A stretch of DNA of 64,000 nucleotides from Streptantibioticus rubrisoli (GTDB lineage: Bacteria > Actinomycetota > Actinomycetes > Streptomycetales > Streptomycetaceae), in assembly GCF_024436055.1 (NCBI RefSeq), contig NZ_JANFNH010000001.1, positions 248,001 through 312,000 of the forward strand, written 5' to 3'. The translations under genes were made by a program, and so were the position numbers. Positions 49,678-58,281 of this stretch are shown here, in pieces; positions within the stretch are counted from its first letter, which is position 1, and each line of letters starts with the position of its first letter. The notes beneath the pieces are model-generated. The model was not told the DNA's origin. It worked only from the letters and a program-made list of their open reading frames with translations, and did not search any database.

Positions 49678-50508
49678 TTACTGCACCGTCGACGGCCATG
49701 GCCCGCTGGCCAGTCGACTCAGCCCCGCACCGGCGGCCTTGGTGGCGTCGATGACGTTCTGCGGGGCGCGCGGCATCTCGCTCGCCGGTTTGAGCAGCAG
49801 CACCGCGCCCATGATGGAGTCGTCCCACATGATGGGCGCGGCGCAGGAGTTCCAGTCGGCCATGCACTCCTGCTGGCCGAGCGCGAAGCCCTGGTCCCGC
49901 ACCTCGGCCAGTGAGGCGAGCAGCTCGTCGTTGTCCCGGAACACCCCGGGCCCGGCCTCCTGCGGTACCGGCTCGGCGAGCACCCGGGCCTGGATCGCCT
50001 CGGGCAGGTAGGCCAGGATCGTTCGGCCGGAGGCACCGGTGCGCAGCGAGCGGGTCACCGACAGCACATCGCGCGGCGTCATTCCCAGCTCGACCAGGTC
50101 GGAGTCGCCCACCGCCATGTCGATGCACTGGCGTTGGGCGCCGCCGAACGGCGCGAGCATGTAGAGGAAGGCCAGGCCGCCGTCGGTGCGCTCGCGCAGT
50201 TGTTGGAGCACGGCGTGCCCGGCGTCGCCCTCGGGACCGTGGGCCAGTGCCTGCAGGCCCAACTTGGCCGCTGACAGGCCCAGTTGGTACCGGCCGCGTC
50301 CGACCCGGACGAAGTTCCCCTGGTAGACGCCGGATTGCAGGATGCGGTGCACCGCCGAGTCGTCAAGTCCGGTGACTTTGGCCAGTTCTCCCGGGCCGTG
50401 TGAGGTGCCGCCCAGTTCGGCGAAGGCCCGTTGGACCCGGAAGACCCGCTCGGCGTGGCTGGTGCCGCCCGACGCCGCCTGACCGCCTTGCGCACTGTGC
50501 CTGTTCAT
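49678..50508 (-). CDS. IclR-family transcriptional regulator
   Basis: 276 residues: N-terminal winged helix (ELAKVTGLDDSAVHRILQSGVYQGNFVRVGRGRYQLG, about 35-75) and an IclR effector domain (about 90-265; SLRTGASGRTILAYLPE, DQGFALGQQECMADWNSCAAPI with two Cys). The HTH lacks the strict IclR consensus but the effector domain fits. ATG 50508 is preferred over codons upstream because the family N-terminus starts there; the ribosome binding site is weak. A target is not apparent; the quinone oxidoreductase upstream is a possible one. Confidence 0.82.
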   Translation of the reverse strand: MNRHSAQGGQAASGGTSHAERVFRVQRAFAELGGTSHGPGELAKVTGLDDSAVHRILQSGVYQGNFVRVGRGRYQLGLSAAKLGLQALAHGPEGDAGHAVLQQLRERTDGGLAFLYMLAPFGGAQRQCIDMAVGDSDLVELGMTPRDVLSVTRSLRTGASGRTILAYLPEAIQARVLAEPVPQEAGPGVFRDNDELLASLAEVRDQGFALGQQECMADWNSCAAPIMWDDSIMGAVLLLKPASEMPRAPQNVIDATKAAGAGLSRLASGPWPSTVQ

Positions 50509-50539
50509 GCAGTGAGCCCGCCCTCTACTCGCTCTGGCC

Positions 50540-50567
50540 GTGTCCCCCGGTCCCCCCGCGGGGACAC
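50540..50567. terminator. Inverted repeat between oxidoreductase and IclR genes
   Basis: GTGTCCCC (50540-50547) and GGGGACAC (50560-50567). It could terminate the oxidoreductase transcript or be an operator for the IclR gene, whose start lies 32 bases away. Confidence 0.45.
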
Positions 50568-50652
50568 AGCCTTCCACGGGTTCCGCCAGGCCAGCCGTCG
50601 TGTTTCGGCCAAGGCGGGCGCGCGGCGAGGAGTGCCCACGGTGCGCACGATC

Positions 50653-51600
50653 TTACGGTGCGGTGGCCAGCACCAGCTTCCCGGTCTGGGTACGGGCGGC
50701 CAGGTCGCGGTGCGCCTGGGCGGCCTCGGCGAGCGGGTAGCTCGCGCCGACCAACGGGCGCAGGTCGCCGGAGCGCACGGCGGCGGTCAGCGCCCTCATG
50801 CTCATCGGCAGTGCGTTGCGGTCCGCGTACAGGTGCGGCAGCCAGAAACCGGAGACGGTGATGGACTTCTCCATCAGCACCCGCGTCGGCACATCGCAGG
50901 TCTCCCCGGAGGCGTAGCCGTACACCGCCAGTCGGCCGCGGGGCGCCACCGCGGCCAGGGTGGCCCGCAGGGTCTGGCCGCCGGTCATCTCCAAGGCGGC
51001 GTGCACGGGGCCGCCCGCCGCGTCCAGGATGCGCTCGGTGAGGCCGTCGGTGGTGGACGAGTCGAGTACGGCGTCCGCGCCGAGCTCCTTGGCGAGCTGC
51101 CGTTTGGCCTCGGTGCTGGCCAGCGCGACGACCTTGGCGCCGACCTGCTTGGCCAGCTGTACGGCGAGGGAGCCGACGCCGCCCGCCGCGGCGGGGATCA
51201 GCACGCTCTGTCCACCGGTCAGCTGGGCGACGGTGAACAGCAGGTGCCAGGCGGTGTTGCCCTGCAGGGCCAGCACCGCGGCCTGTTCGTCGGTGATGTC
51301 ATCGGGAACGTCCCAGGCCACTCTGCGGTGCACCACGGCCTTCTCGGCATAACCGCCGCCCCTGGTGAGCGCCACGACCCGGCGGCCGTCCTGCGTTGTT
51401 CCCACCACTTCATTGCCGGGAATATAGGGCAGATCAACCGGAGCCAGATAAGTGTTTTCGCGAACGTGCACGTCAGCGTAATTGACCCCGGCCCGGGTGA
51501 CATTCACCAGAAGGTGCCCCGCGCGGGGCTCCGGATCAGGAACCTCGGCGAGTTCCAGCACTTCTGGCCCGCCGAACTGACGCATGGTGATCGCGCGCAT
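50653..51600 (-). CDS. Zinc-independent quinone oxidoreductase/MDR-family reductase
   Basis: 315 residues of the medium-chain dehydrogenase superfamily: MRAITMRQFGGPEVLELAEVPDPEP opening, RAGVNYADVHVRENTYL, then the NADPH motif AAAGGVGSLAVQLAKQVGAKVVALAS. The zinc-ligand residues of alcohol dehydrogenases are missing, so it should reduce quinones or enones with NADPH. AAGGAGAG precedes ATG 51600. Its upstream region holds two near-identical 19-bp operators, suggesting tight inducible control, probably by electrophile or oxidative stress. Confidence 0.92.
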   Translation of the reverse strand: MRAITMRQFGGPEVLELAEVPDPEPRAGHLLVNVTRAGVNYADVHVRENTYLAPVDLPYIPGNEVVGTTQDGRRVVALTRGGGYAEKAVVHRRVAWDVPDDITDEQAAVLALQGNTAWHLLFTVAQLTGGQSVLIPAAAGGVGSLAVQLAKQVGAKVVALASTEAKRQLAKELGADAVLDSSTTDGLTERILDAAGGPVHAALEMTGGQTLRATLAAVAPRGRLAVYGYASGETCDVPTRVLMEKSITVSGFWLPHLYADRNALPMSMRALTAAVRSGDLRPLVGASYPLAEAAQAHRDLAARTQTGKLVLATAP

Positions 51601-51683
51601 ATCTCTCCTTGGCTGGACGTTGCGGAGCGCCCGCTCCGACAGGCTAGGCCATGGGCTGCGGCGAGCCACCGGTGGCCCCGGGG

Positions 51684-51712
51684 CACGCTTTCTCGCCCGG
51701 CGAGAAAGCGTG
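51684..51712. promoter_or_regulatory. 29-bp perfect inverted repeat containing operator copy 1
   Basis: 14-base arms (CACGCTTTCTCGCC and its complement) around one C. The core TTTCTCGCCCGGCGAGAAA at 51689-51707 recurs at 51753. It lies 84-112 bases upstream of the oxidoreductase start. Confidence 0.75.
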
Positions 51713-51752
51713 AAAGCATTATGTCCGAAAGGGCGGACTGCGGTGCCGCGGT

Positions 51753-51771
51753 TTTCTCGTCTGGTGAGAAA
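51753..51771. promoter_or_regulatory. Operator copy 2 upstream of oxidoreductase
   Basis: TTTCTCGTCTGGTGAGAAA matches copy 1 at 16 of 19 positions and is nearly symmetric. The centre-to-centre distance of 64 bp suits two dimers on one DNA face. Confidence 0.65.
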
Positions 51772-51803
51772 CGGAGCCGGTCCTTGCGGGTTGACGGGTT
51801 TTT

Positions 51804-51819
51804 TGACATAGTGATGTCA
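51804..51819. promoter_or_regulatory. Inverted repeat TGACAT-AGTG-ATGTCA
   Basis: Perfect 6-base arms around 4 bases, overlapping a TTGACA hexamer. A different motif from the operators at 51689 and 51753, so a second regulator or a sigma-dependent promoter is possible. Confidence 0.4.
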
Positions 51820-52187
51820 GTCGCGTTCGGGGCGGCAACACACCGAATCCACGGGGGAATTAGGTTCGGTAGAGTTGCTTCTGGGATTTTCCCAGGCTCC
51901 GAACGCGGCTAATTTTTTTGGCCTGGCTACCCCCTTCTGGCTGCGCGGTGGCGCCGGTACCGGGGTGTGACGGCGGATCAACCGGATAGCGGTCGATGCG
52001 GCGGCGAGGAGCGCTTCGCCGCGCGCCGCGTTTGTACGACCATCAGGTGGGGGCTGTTCGAGGGAATTTCGGCTTACCCGACCGGTGCAAACGGATGACC
52101 CCCCGTGTGCGGGCCGCTGCCGTCGCACGGCGCGTGGTGACATGTCGGCTCGGGAACCCGTCCCCACCGTCCCACCACGGAGGCCAC
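51820..52187. other. Gene-free stretch between oxidoreductase and chaplin
   Basis: No supportable gene. It is locally AT-rich, with hairpin CTGGGA-TTT-TCCCAG at 51881-51895 and a T7 tract near 51913, both uncommon in this genome. The chaplin ribosome binding site is at the right end. Confidence 0.4.
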
Positions 52188-52730
52188 ATGAAAGCCATCA
52201 AGAAGGCCGCGGTGCTGACCGCGACCGCCTGCGCGCTGGTCCTGGCCAGCGCGGCCGGTGCCAGTGCCGACGCGGGCGCCCAGGGTGTCGCCGCCGCCTC
52301 ACCCGGTGTCCTGTCCGGCAACGTCGTGCAGATTCCGATCGACCTTCCGATCAACCTGTGCGGCAACACGCTCGACATCGTCGGACTGCTCAACCCCACT
52401 GCCGGGAACGCCTGTTCCGGCAACGGTGGCGGACTGAGCGGGCAGGCCATGGGTGGCGGCGGCTCCAACGGCGCCATGGGGGACGTCAAGTCCGGCACCC
52501 GGCACGACGCCCCCGCGCACCTGGCGAGCCGCCCCGCGCCCCATGTGAACCGCCCCGCGGCGCACCGCCCCGCGGCGCACCTGCACCGCCCTGCCGCGCA
52601 CCGCCCGATGACCCACCGCCCGGCCCGCCATCACCTACGCCGTCCGGCCCACCCGCGCATGCACCGGGTCCACCGCCCGACCCACCGCCGCCCGGTCCAC
52701 CACCAGACCCACCGCAGGCACTACCGCTGA
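52188..52730 (+). CDS. Short chaplin with long His/Pro/Arg-rich C-terminal extension
   Basis: 180 residues. A signal peptide ends near residue 28; one chaplin domain spans about 32-78 (GVAAASPGVLSGNVVQIPID, then CGNTLDIVGLLNPTAGNAC), with Cys58 and Cys76 expected to form the domain disulphide. Chaplins coat aerial hyphae as amyloid-like fibres. A Gly/Ser/Asn linker (78-102) leads to residues 106-180, a tail of HRPAAHRP-like units with 18 His in 75 residues. Ordinary short chaplins end just after the domain, and long ones carry a sorting signal, which is missing here. GGAGG precedes ATG 52188. A terminator follows directly. Confidence 0.88.
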   Translation: MKAIKKAAVLTATACALVLASAAGASADAGAQGVAAASPGVLSGNVVQIPIDLPINLCGNTLDIVGLLNPTAGNACSGNGGGLSGQAMGGGGSNGAMGDVKSGTRHDAPAHLASRPAPHVNRPAAHRPAAHLHRPAAHRPMTHRPARHHLRRPAHPRMHRVHRPTHRRPVHHQTHRRHYR

Positions 52731-52732
52731 CC

Positions 52733-52750
52733 GCCCCCGGGTGCGGGGGC
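52733..52750 (+). terminator. GC hairpin after chaplin gene
   Basis: GCCCCC (52733-52738) and GGGGGC (52745-52750), loop GGGTGC, two bases after the stop codon. Confidence 0.7.
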
Positions 52751-52788
52751 TCGTCCCGAAGAGAACAGCCCCCAGCCGCCACGCTCCG

Positions 52789-53025
52789 TCACTCCAGCGG
52801 ACGCGCACTCGTCGGCCGGCGGAGGGCCTGGCGCCCTCCGCTGGCCAGCATTCTGACCTCTCCCTTGTCACTGATCTCCGCCCGGATGATGCCGCTGTCG
52901 TCCTCGTACACCGCGCTGCCGCCCGGCCCGGCGGCCTCCGTGCGGCGGACCACCACCGTGTCGGCCGCTGCCTCCTGCTCACCCTGCGGGAAGGTCAGCT
53001 CGTATGCGGTGGGTTGTTGGTCCAT
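52789..53025 (-). CDS. DUF6296-like small hypothetical protein
   Basis: 78 residues from ATG 53025, which has GGGAGG 4 bases upstream; codons further upstream lack such a site. The sequence YELTFPQGEQEAADTV-like start, VVRRTEAAGPGGSAVYEDDSG and IIRAEISDKGEVRML looks like a small beta-rich domain; it resembles DUF6296 as I recall it. Function unknown. No signal peptide or membrane segment. Monocistronic. Confidence 0.7.
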   Translation of the reverse strand: MDQQPTAYELTFPQGEQEAAADTVVVRRTEAAGPGGSAVYEDDSGIIRAEISDKGEVRMLASGGRQALRRPTSARPLE

Positions 53026-53205
53026 GGCACCTCCCATTGAGCACATGCAAGGACACAAGGTGTAACCGCGATGTCCTGAGTTTCGCACCTTTGTCGTGCG
53101 CTCGCGCATGGAAGCGATCTTGTTTCAGCCGTTGCCCATCGTTCAACGGCGGCACCTGCGCCCCAAACCGGCCACTCCTCGCCCGCCGGTCCGGGCGGTG
53201 GCTGT

Positions 53206-53235
53206 TAGGATGAATTGAAGAATTCTTCAATTCAT
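53206..53235 (+). promoter_or_regulatory. 26-bp perfect palindrome overlapping a -10 element, ArsR-type operator
   Basis: Positions 53210-53235 form a perfect palindrome, left arm ATGAATTGAAGAA, strongly AT-rich in a GC-rich genome. TAGGAT at 53206-53211 overlaps its left end and reads as a -10 hexamer. A dimeric ArsR protein bound here would block the promoter of the operon at 53259. Confidence 0.8.
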
Positions 53236-53258
53236 TGGCCCGGCAGCAGGAGGCCCCG

Positions 53259-53633
53259 GTGGCAGGAGGCGAGGTGTCCGGGGTGCGGGTTCCGCTGTAC
53301 CAGGCGAAGGCGGAGTTCTTCCGTATGCTGGGGCACCCGGTGCGCATCCGGGTGCTGGAGCTGCTCCAGGACGGCCCGATGCCGGTGCGCGACCTGCTGG
53401 CCGCGATCGAGGTCGAGCCGTCCAACCTGTCCCAGCAACTCGGGGTGCTGCGCCGGTCGGGAATCGTGACCGCCACCCGCCAGGGCTCCACCGTGGTCTA
53501 CGAGCTGGCGGGCGGCGATGTGGCCGAACTGATGCAGGCCGCGCGGCGGATCCTGACTGAGATGCTGGCCGGACAGCAGGGGCTGCTGGCCGAGCTACGC
53601 GCGCCCGACGCCCGCGGTGGAGGGCCCTCGTGA
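53259..53633 (+). CDS. ArsR-family regulator
   Basis: 124 residues: QAKAEFFRMLGHPVRIRVLELLQDGPMPVRDLL, recognition helix EPSNLSQQLGVLRRSGIV, wing TATRQGSTVVYEL, and a C-terminal helix (QAARRILTEMLAGQQGLLAEL) for dimerisation. No cysteines are present, so thiol or metal sensing through Cys is excluded. GTG 53259 has GGAGG 5 bases upstream; TTG 53235 lies in the operator and GTG 53274 is an alternative. Probably represses its own operon through the 26-bp palindrome. Overlaps the next gene by 4 bases. Confidence 0.85.
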   Translation: MAGGEVSGVRVPLYQAKAEFFRMLGHPVRIRVLELLQDGPMPVRDLLAAIEVEPSNLSQQLGVLRRSGIVTATRQGSTVVYELAGGDVAELMQAARRILTEMLAGQQGLLAELRAPDARGGGPS

Positions 53634-53797
53634 TCGACGACAGCGCGGACCGTCCGCTGCCCAGGGACCCGGGAGCCGGAAGCGAGCGGTTCAAGGAGCG
53701 CGGAGTGCTCCTGAGGGTCTTCATCTATGTCTTCGCCACCCACCTGTTCGCCGGATTCATCTGGCTGCTGTTCTACGTCGGCGGACACCGCATGTGA
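53630..53797 (+). CDS. DUF6126-like 55-residue membrane protein
   Basis: A short gene starting at GTG 53630 within the stop of the ArsR gene (GTGA overlap). The product has a charged start (GSERFKERG) and one membrane helix, VLLRVFIYVFATHLFAGFIW, then LLFYVGGHRM. It resembles DUF6126 proteins, found in streptomycetes beside DNA-binding regulators. The tight coupling to the ArsR gene suggests it is part of the response, perhaps a membrane sensor or the target of the control. Function unknown. Confidence 0.72.
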   Translation: MIDDSADRPLPRDPGAGSERFKERGVLLRVFIYVFATHLFAGFIWLLFYVGGHRM

Positions 53798-53937
53798 CAC
53801 GGCGGGACATGGCACCGGCCCGTGGCCGTGTTGCGAAGTTGTGACCCGTACGAGTGGCCCATCCCTCTGTACGGACGTAGCGTCGACATCGCAACGACAG
53901 CCGTTACGAGCTCCGCCGGAGCGGTTGAGGAGCGAAC

Positions 53938-54387
53938 ATGCAAAGTCGTGTGGCAAAGACAGCAATCCTGGTGTGTGCTGGTACGGCGCTAGCGGCGATC
54001 GCCGCCCCGTCGTCCGCTTCCGCGTCCGCCAACTCCCGACCGCAATCGCCCACCCGGGTCGTCGTCGACTGCTTCTACCGTCCGCAGGTCCGCCCAGCGA
54101 CGTTCCTCATCGCGTGCGCCGACGGCAACAACTACCTGGACAAACTGCACTGGTCGCGGTGGGGACCCAACTCCGCCACCGCCACGGGACAGGACGTGGT
54201 CAACGACTGCAAGCCCTACTGCGCCGCAGGCAGGTTCCACAGCTATCCGGCGCTGGTACGGCTGGACCGGGTACGGCAGTGGAACGGCAAGTCCCGCCAC
54301 TGGCAGTACAGCAGGTTGACCGTCACCTATCCGGGCGCCAGGCCCGCGGACACCCCGCAGAGCATGACGTACCCGCTGTGGAGCTGA
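53938..54387 (+). CDS. Secreted protein of unknown function with four cysteines
   Basis: 149 residues; signal peptide VAKTAILVCAGTALAAIAAP with cleavage near ASA|SA. The mature part has a conserved-looking core: VDCFYRPQVRPATFLIACADGNNYLDKLHWSRWG, DCKPYCAAGRFHSYPALVRL. The four Cys could make two disulphides. Similar proteins are common in streptomycetes but I know no function. GAGGAGCG lies 4 bases upstream of ATG 53938. No close operon partner. Confidence 0.75.
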   Translation: MQSRVAKTAILVCAGTALAAIAAPSSASASANSRPQSPTRVVVDCFYRPQVRPATFLIACADGNNYLDKLHWSRWGPNSATATGQDVVNDCKPYCAAGRFHSYPALVRLDRVRQWNGKSRHWQYSRLTVTYPGARPADTPQSMTYPLWS

Positions 54388-54414
54388 CGCCCCGACAGGT
54401 GGCGGCGCGGCGGT

Positions 54415-57400
54415 TCACGGCGAACCGTATCCGCCGCCGCCGGGTGTCTCCACCACCAGTACATCACCCGGTCGCACGTCCACCGAGTCGCAACCGGCCA
54501 TTCGGGTGACCGTGCCGTCCGAACGCTCCACGCGGTTGGCGCCCAGCGCCCCCGGAGCGCCCCCGGCCAGCCCGTACGGCGGCACCCTGCGGTGTCCGGA
54601 CAGCGTGCTCACCGTCATCGCCTCCCGGAACCGGATCCTGCGCACCGCTCCGTCACCACCGCGCCAGCGGCCCGCGCCGCCGCTGCCCGGCCGGACTGCG
54701 AACTCCTCCAGCAGCACCGGCAGGCGCCACTCCAGCACCTCGGGGTCGGTCAGCCGGGAGTTGGTCATGTGCGTCTGCACCACCGACGCCCCGTCGAACC
54801 CGTCACCGGCACCCGAACCGGAGGCGACGGTCTCGTAGTACTGATGGCGTTCGTTGCCGAAGGAGACGTTGTTCATCGTCCCCGATCCCTCGGCCTGCAC
54901 ACCAAGGGCCGCGTACAGCGCGCCGGTGATCGCCTGTGAGGTCTCCACGTTACCGGCGACGATCGCGGCGGGATACGTCGGAGCGAGCAGCGAGCCGTCC
55001 GGGATGACGATGCGCAGTGGGCGCAGACAGCCGTCGTTGAGCGGGATGTCATCGGCGACCAGCGTGCGGAAGACGTACAGCACCGCGGCCGTCACCACCG
55101 AGGACGGCGCGTTGAAGTTGCTGTCGAGCTGTGCCGAGGTGCCGGTGAAGTCAACGGTCGCGCGGCGCCGCTGGCGGTCGACCCGGACCCGTACCGAGAT
55201 CACCGCGCCGGAGTCCATCTCATAGCGGTACTCACCGTCGTCCAGCGCGTCGATGACCCGGCGCACCGCCTCCTCCGCGTTGTCCTGCACGTGCCGCATG
55301 TAGGCCTGCACCACATCGAGGCCGAAGTGCCGGATCATCGCCCCGACCTCCTCAACGCCCTTGTGGTTGGCGGCGATCTGGGCGCGCAGGTCGGCGAGGT
55401 TGGTGTGCGGGTTGCGCGACGGGTACGGCGCCTCGGTGAGCAGTCGCAGGGTCTCCGCCTCGCGCAGCCGACCGTTCTCCACCAGCAGCCAGTTGTCGAA
55501 CAGCACCCCCTCCTCCTCGATCCGGTGGCTGCCCGCGGGCATGGAACCGGGAGTGATGCCGCCGATCTCCGCGTGGTGGCCACGGGACGCGACGAAGAAC
55601 AGGATCTGCCGCTGGCCGTCGGTGCCGGTGCCGAAGACCGGGGTCACCACGGTGATGTCGGGCAGATGCGTGCCGCCGTGGTAGGGGTCGTTGACGGCGT
55701 AGGCGTCGCCCGGCTTCATGGTTCCGGCGCGGCGCCGCAGCACCTCCTTGACGCTGGTGCCCATCGAGCCCAAGTGCACCGGAATGTGCGGTGCGTTGGC
55801 GATGAGGTTGCCCTCCGGGTCGAACAGCGCACAGGAGAAGTCCAGCCGCTCCTTGATGTTGACCGACTGCGCGGTCGACTCCAGCCGCGCGCCCATCTGT
55901 TGGGCGATGGACACGAACAGGTTGTTGAAGATCTCCAGCATCACCGGGTCGGCCTCGGTGCCGACCTCCGCCTCGGTGCGCGCACGTACCCGCTCCACCA
56001 GCAGATGCCCGAACCGGGTCACCGACGCCCGCCACCCCTCGTCCACCACCGTGGTGGCGTTCGCCTCGGTGATGATGGCCGGTCCGGTCACCTCCTCGCC
56101 GGGCCGCATCCGCTCCCGCCGCCGCAGCGGTACCTCCCGCCAGGCACCGCCGGTGTACATCCGGGCGGTGGCGGTCCGCGCGGTCTCCTCGGCGTCCTCC
56201 GCCTCCTCGGGCGTGCCGAGGCGGTCGAGGCCGGTGTGCTCGGTGAGCCCCGTCGCCTCCACGGAGAGGGCCTCCACGATGACCGGGCGGTCCATCAGGA
56301 ACGAGTAGGTGGAGCGGTGGCTGGCCTCGAACTCGGCCATCATCTCGGCCGGTTCGGCCAACTCCACCGGTACGGCGGTGTCGGTGCCGTCGTAGCGCAG
56401 ATAGGCGCGGCGGTTCACCCGGATCCGCTCGGCCGGTACGTCCTCGTCCAGCAGCTCGCCGCGGGCCGCCGACTCCAGAGCGTCGGCCACCGAACGCACC
56501 CGCTCCATCGCCCGCGGCTCCAGCCGTACCTCCACCGACTGCTGCCGCATCGCGGTGGTGTCGGCGAGCCCGATGCCCAGGGCGGAGAGCACACCCGCCA
56601 TCGGCGGCACCAACACGGTGCGGATGCCGAGCGAGTCGGCGACGGCGCACGCGTGCTGGCCTCCGGCGCCGCCGAAGGTGGTCAGCGCGTACTCGGTGAC
56701 GTCGTGGCCCTGTTGTACGGAGATGCGCTTGACCGCGTTGGCGATGTTGGCCACCGCGATGTGCAGATATCCCTCGGCGACCTCCTCGGGTGAGCGGTCG
56801 TCGCCGGTGGCTTCCCGGATCCGCCCGGCCACTTCGGTGAACCGCCGCCGCACCAGCTGCGCGTCCAGCGGTTGGTCGCCGTCCGGCCCGAACACCTTGG
56901 GGAACCGGTCGGGTTGGATGCGGCCCAGCATCACATTGGCGTCGGTGACGGCCAGCGGTCCGCCGCCGCGGTAGCAGCACGGTCCCGGGTCGGCGCCCGC
57001 CGAGTCCGGGCCGACCCGGTAGCGGCTGCCGTCGAAGTGCAGTACGGATCCGCCTCCGGCGGCCACGGTGTGGATGGCCAGCATCGGGGCGCGCAGCCGC
57101 ACCCCGGCGACCTGGGTGTTGAACACCCGCTCGTACTCGCCCGCGTAGTGCGACACATCGGTGGACGTGCCGCCCATGTCGAAGCCGATCACCTTGTCGA
57201 ATCCGGCCTGTTGCGACATCCGCACCATGCCGACGATGCCTCCGGCCGGTCCGGACAGGATCGCGTCCTTGCCCCGGAAGTGCCCGGCCTCCGCCAGTCC
57301 GCCGTTGGACTGCATGAACATCAGCCGCACACCGTGCATCTGGTCCGCGACCTGCCGTACGTACCGCTGGAGCACCGGCGAGAGATAGGCGTCCACCACC

Positions 57401-58029
57401 GCGGTGTCACCGCGCGGCACCAGCTTCATGAGCGGGCTGGCCTCGCTGGACAGCGACACCTGGGGGAAACCGATCTGTTCGGCCAGCTTGCCGATCGCCT
57501 GCTCGTGGGCGGGGTGCAGATGGCTGTGCAGACACACCACCGCCACCGCGCGGATGCCGTCGCGCTGGGCGTGCCGAAGCTCCTCGCCCAGCCGTTCCAG
57601 GTCCGGTGCGCGCAGCACCGTACCGTCCGCGGTGATCCGCTCGTCGGCCTCGATGACCCGGTCGTACAGCGCCTCGGGCAGCACGATCTCGCGGGCGAAG
57701 ATCTGCGGCCGGTTCTGGTAGGCGATGCGCAGCGCGTCCCGGAACCCCTTGGTGATCACCAGCGCGGTCCGCTCGCCCTTGCGCTCCAGCAGCGCGTTGG
57801 TCGCCACCGTCGTGCCCATCCGCACCGCGTCCACCCGGTCCGCCGGAACGGGATCGTCCGGGGAGACGCCGAGCAGCGCGCGGATGCCCGCGACGGCGGG
57901 ATCGCGGTAGCGCGTGGGGTTCTCCGACAGCAGCTTGTGCGTGGTCACCCGGCCATCCGGACCGCGGGCGACGATGTCGGTGAACGTGCCACCGCGGTCC
58001 ACCCAGAACTGCCAGCCCGCACCAGCCAC
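54415..58029 (-). CDS. 5-oxoprolinase (ATP-hydrolysing), fused HyuA/HyuB type
   Basis: 1204 residues. The N-terminal hydantoinase A half has [13 protein letters not shown] (nucleotide site, near the start) and [16 protein letters not shown]; the C-terminal hydantoinase B half begins near residue 680 ([23 protein letters not shown]) and has [16 protein letters not shown] and [17 protein letters not shown]. The enzyme opens 5-oxoproline to glutamate using ATP. Length fits the eukaryote-like fused form. GTG 58029 has AAGGG about 8 bases upstream; the frame extends further but lacks similarity. It is divergent from an APC permease that may import the substrate. Confidence 0.92.
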   Translation of the reverse strand: MAGAGWQFWVDRGGTFTDIVARGPDGRVTTHKLLSENPTRYRDPAVAGIRALLGVSPDDPVPADRVDAVRMGTTVATNALLERKGERTALVITKGFRDALRIAYQNRPQIFAREIVLPEALYDRVIEADERITADGTVLRAPDLERLGEELRHAQRDGIRAVAVVCLHSHLHPAHEQAIGKLAEQIGFPQVSLSSEASPLMKLVPRGDTAVVDAYLSPVLQRYVRQVADQMHGVRLMFMQSNGGLAEAGHFRGKDAILSGPAGGIVGMVRMSQQAGFDKVIGFDMGGTSTDVSHYAGEYERVFNTQVAGVRLRAPMLAIHTVAAGGGSVLHFDGSRYRVGPDSAGADPGPCCYRGGGPLAVTDANVMLGRIQPDRFPKVFGPDGDQPLDAQLVRRRFTEVAGRIREATGDDRSPEEVAEGYLHIAVANIANAVKRISVQQGHDVTEYALTTFGGAGGQHACAVADSLGIRTVLVPPMAGVLSALGIGLADTTAMRQQSVEVRLEPRAMERVRSVADALESAARGELLDEDVPAERIRVNRRAYLRYDGTDTAVPVELAEPAEMMAEFEASHRSTYSFLMDRPVIVEALSVEATGLTEHTGLDRLGTPEEAEDAEETARTATARMYTGGAWREVPLRRRERMRPGEEVTGPAIITEANATTVVDEGWRASVTRFGHLLVERVRARTEAEVGTEADPVMLEIFNNLFVSIAQQMGARLESTAQSVNIKERLDFSCALFDPEGNLIANAPHIPVHLGSMGTSVKEVLRRRAGTMKPGDAYAVNDPYHGGTHLPDITVVTPVFGTGTDGQRQILFFVASRGHHAEIGGITPGSMPAGSHRIEEEGVLFDNWLLVENGRLREAETLRLLTEAPYPSRNPHTNLADLRAQIAANHKGVEEVGAMIRHFGLDVVQAYMRHVQDNAEEAVRRVIDALDDGEYRYEMDSGAVISVRVRVDRQRRRATVDFTGTSAQLDSNFNAPSSVVTAAVLYVFRTLVADDIPLNDGCLRPLRIVIPDGSLLAPTYPAAIVAGNVETSQAITGALYAALGVQAEGSGTMNNVSFGNERHQYYETVASGSGAGDGFDGASVVQTHMTNSRLTDPEVLEWRLPVLLEEFAVRPGSGGAGRWRGGDGAVRRIRFREAMTVSTLSGHRRVPPYGLAGGAPGALGANRVERSDGTVTRMAGCDSVDVRPGDVLVVETPGGGGYGSP

Positions 58030-58281
58030 GCCGGTTTCCCTTCCCCACGGTGATCCACCACAAACGATCGTGCCCCCTGTCGCGGCAAGGCGGCCGGTCA
58101 TCAGGTACAACCGGCCGGTCGGTGGGTATTGAGGCCATGAGGCGCACGGCGCGCGCGGCTCGCGAGGGGCGTTCGCGCGGCAGTGGCACTCTTCCTTCCC
58201 TTCCCCTGCCCGTGGACCGTGCGACCGGCGAGGCGCCCGGTGCGTCACGCGTCCCCTGGACCCCGTGAATGAGGAGCAGCC

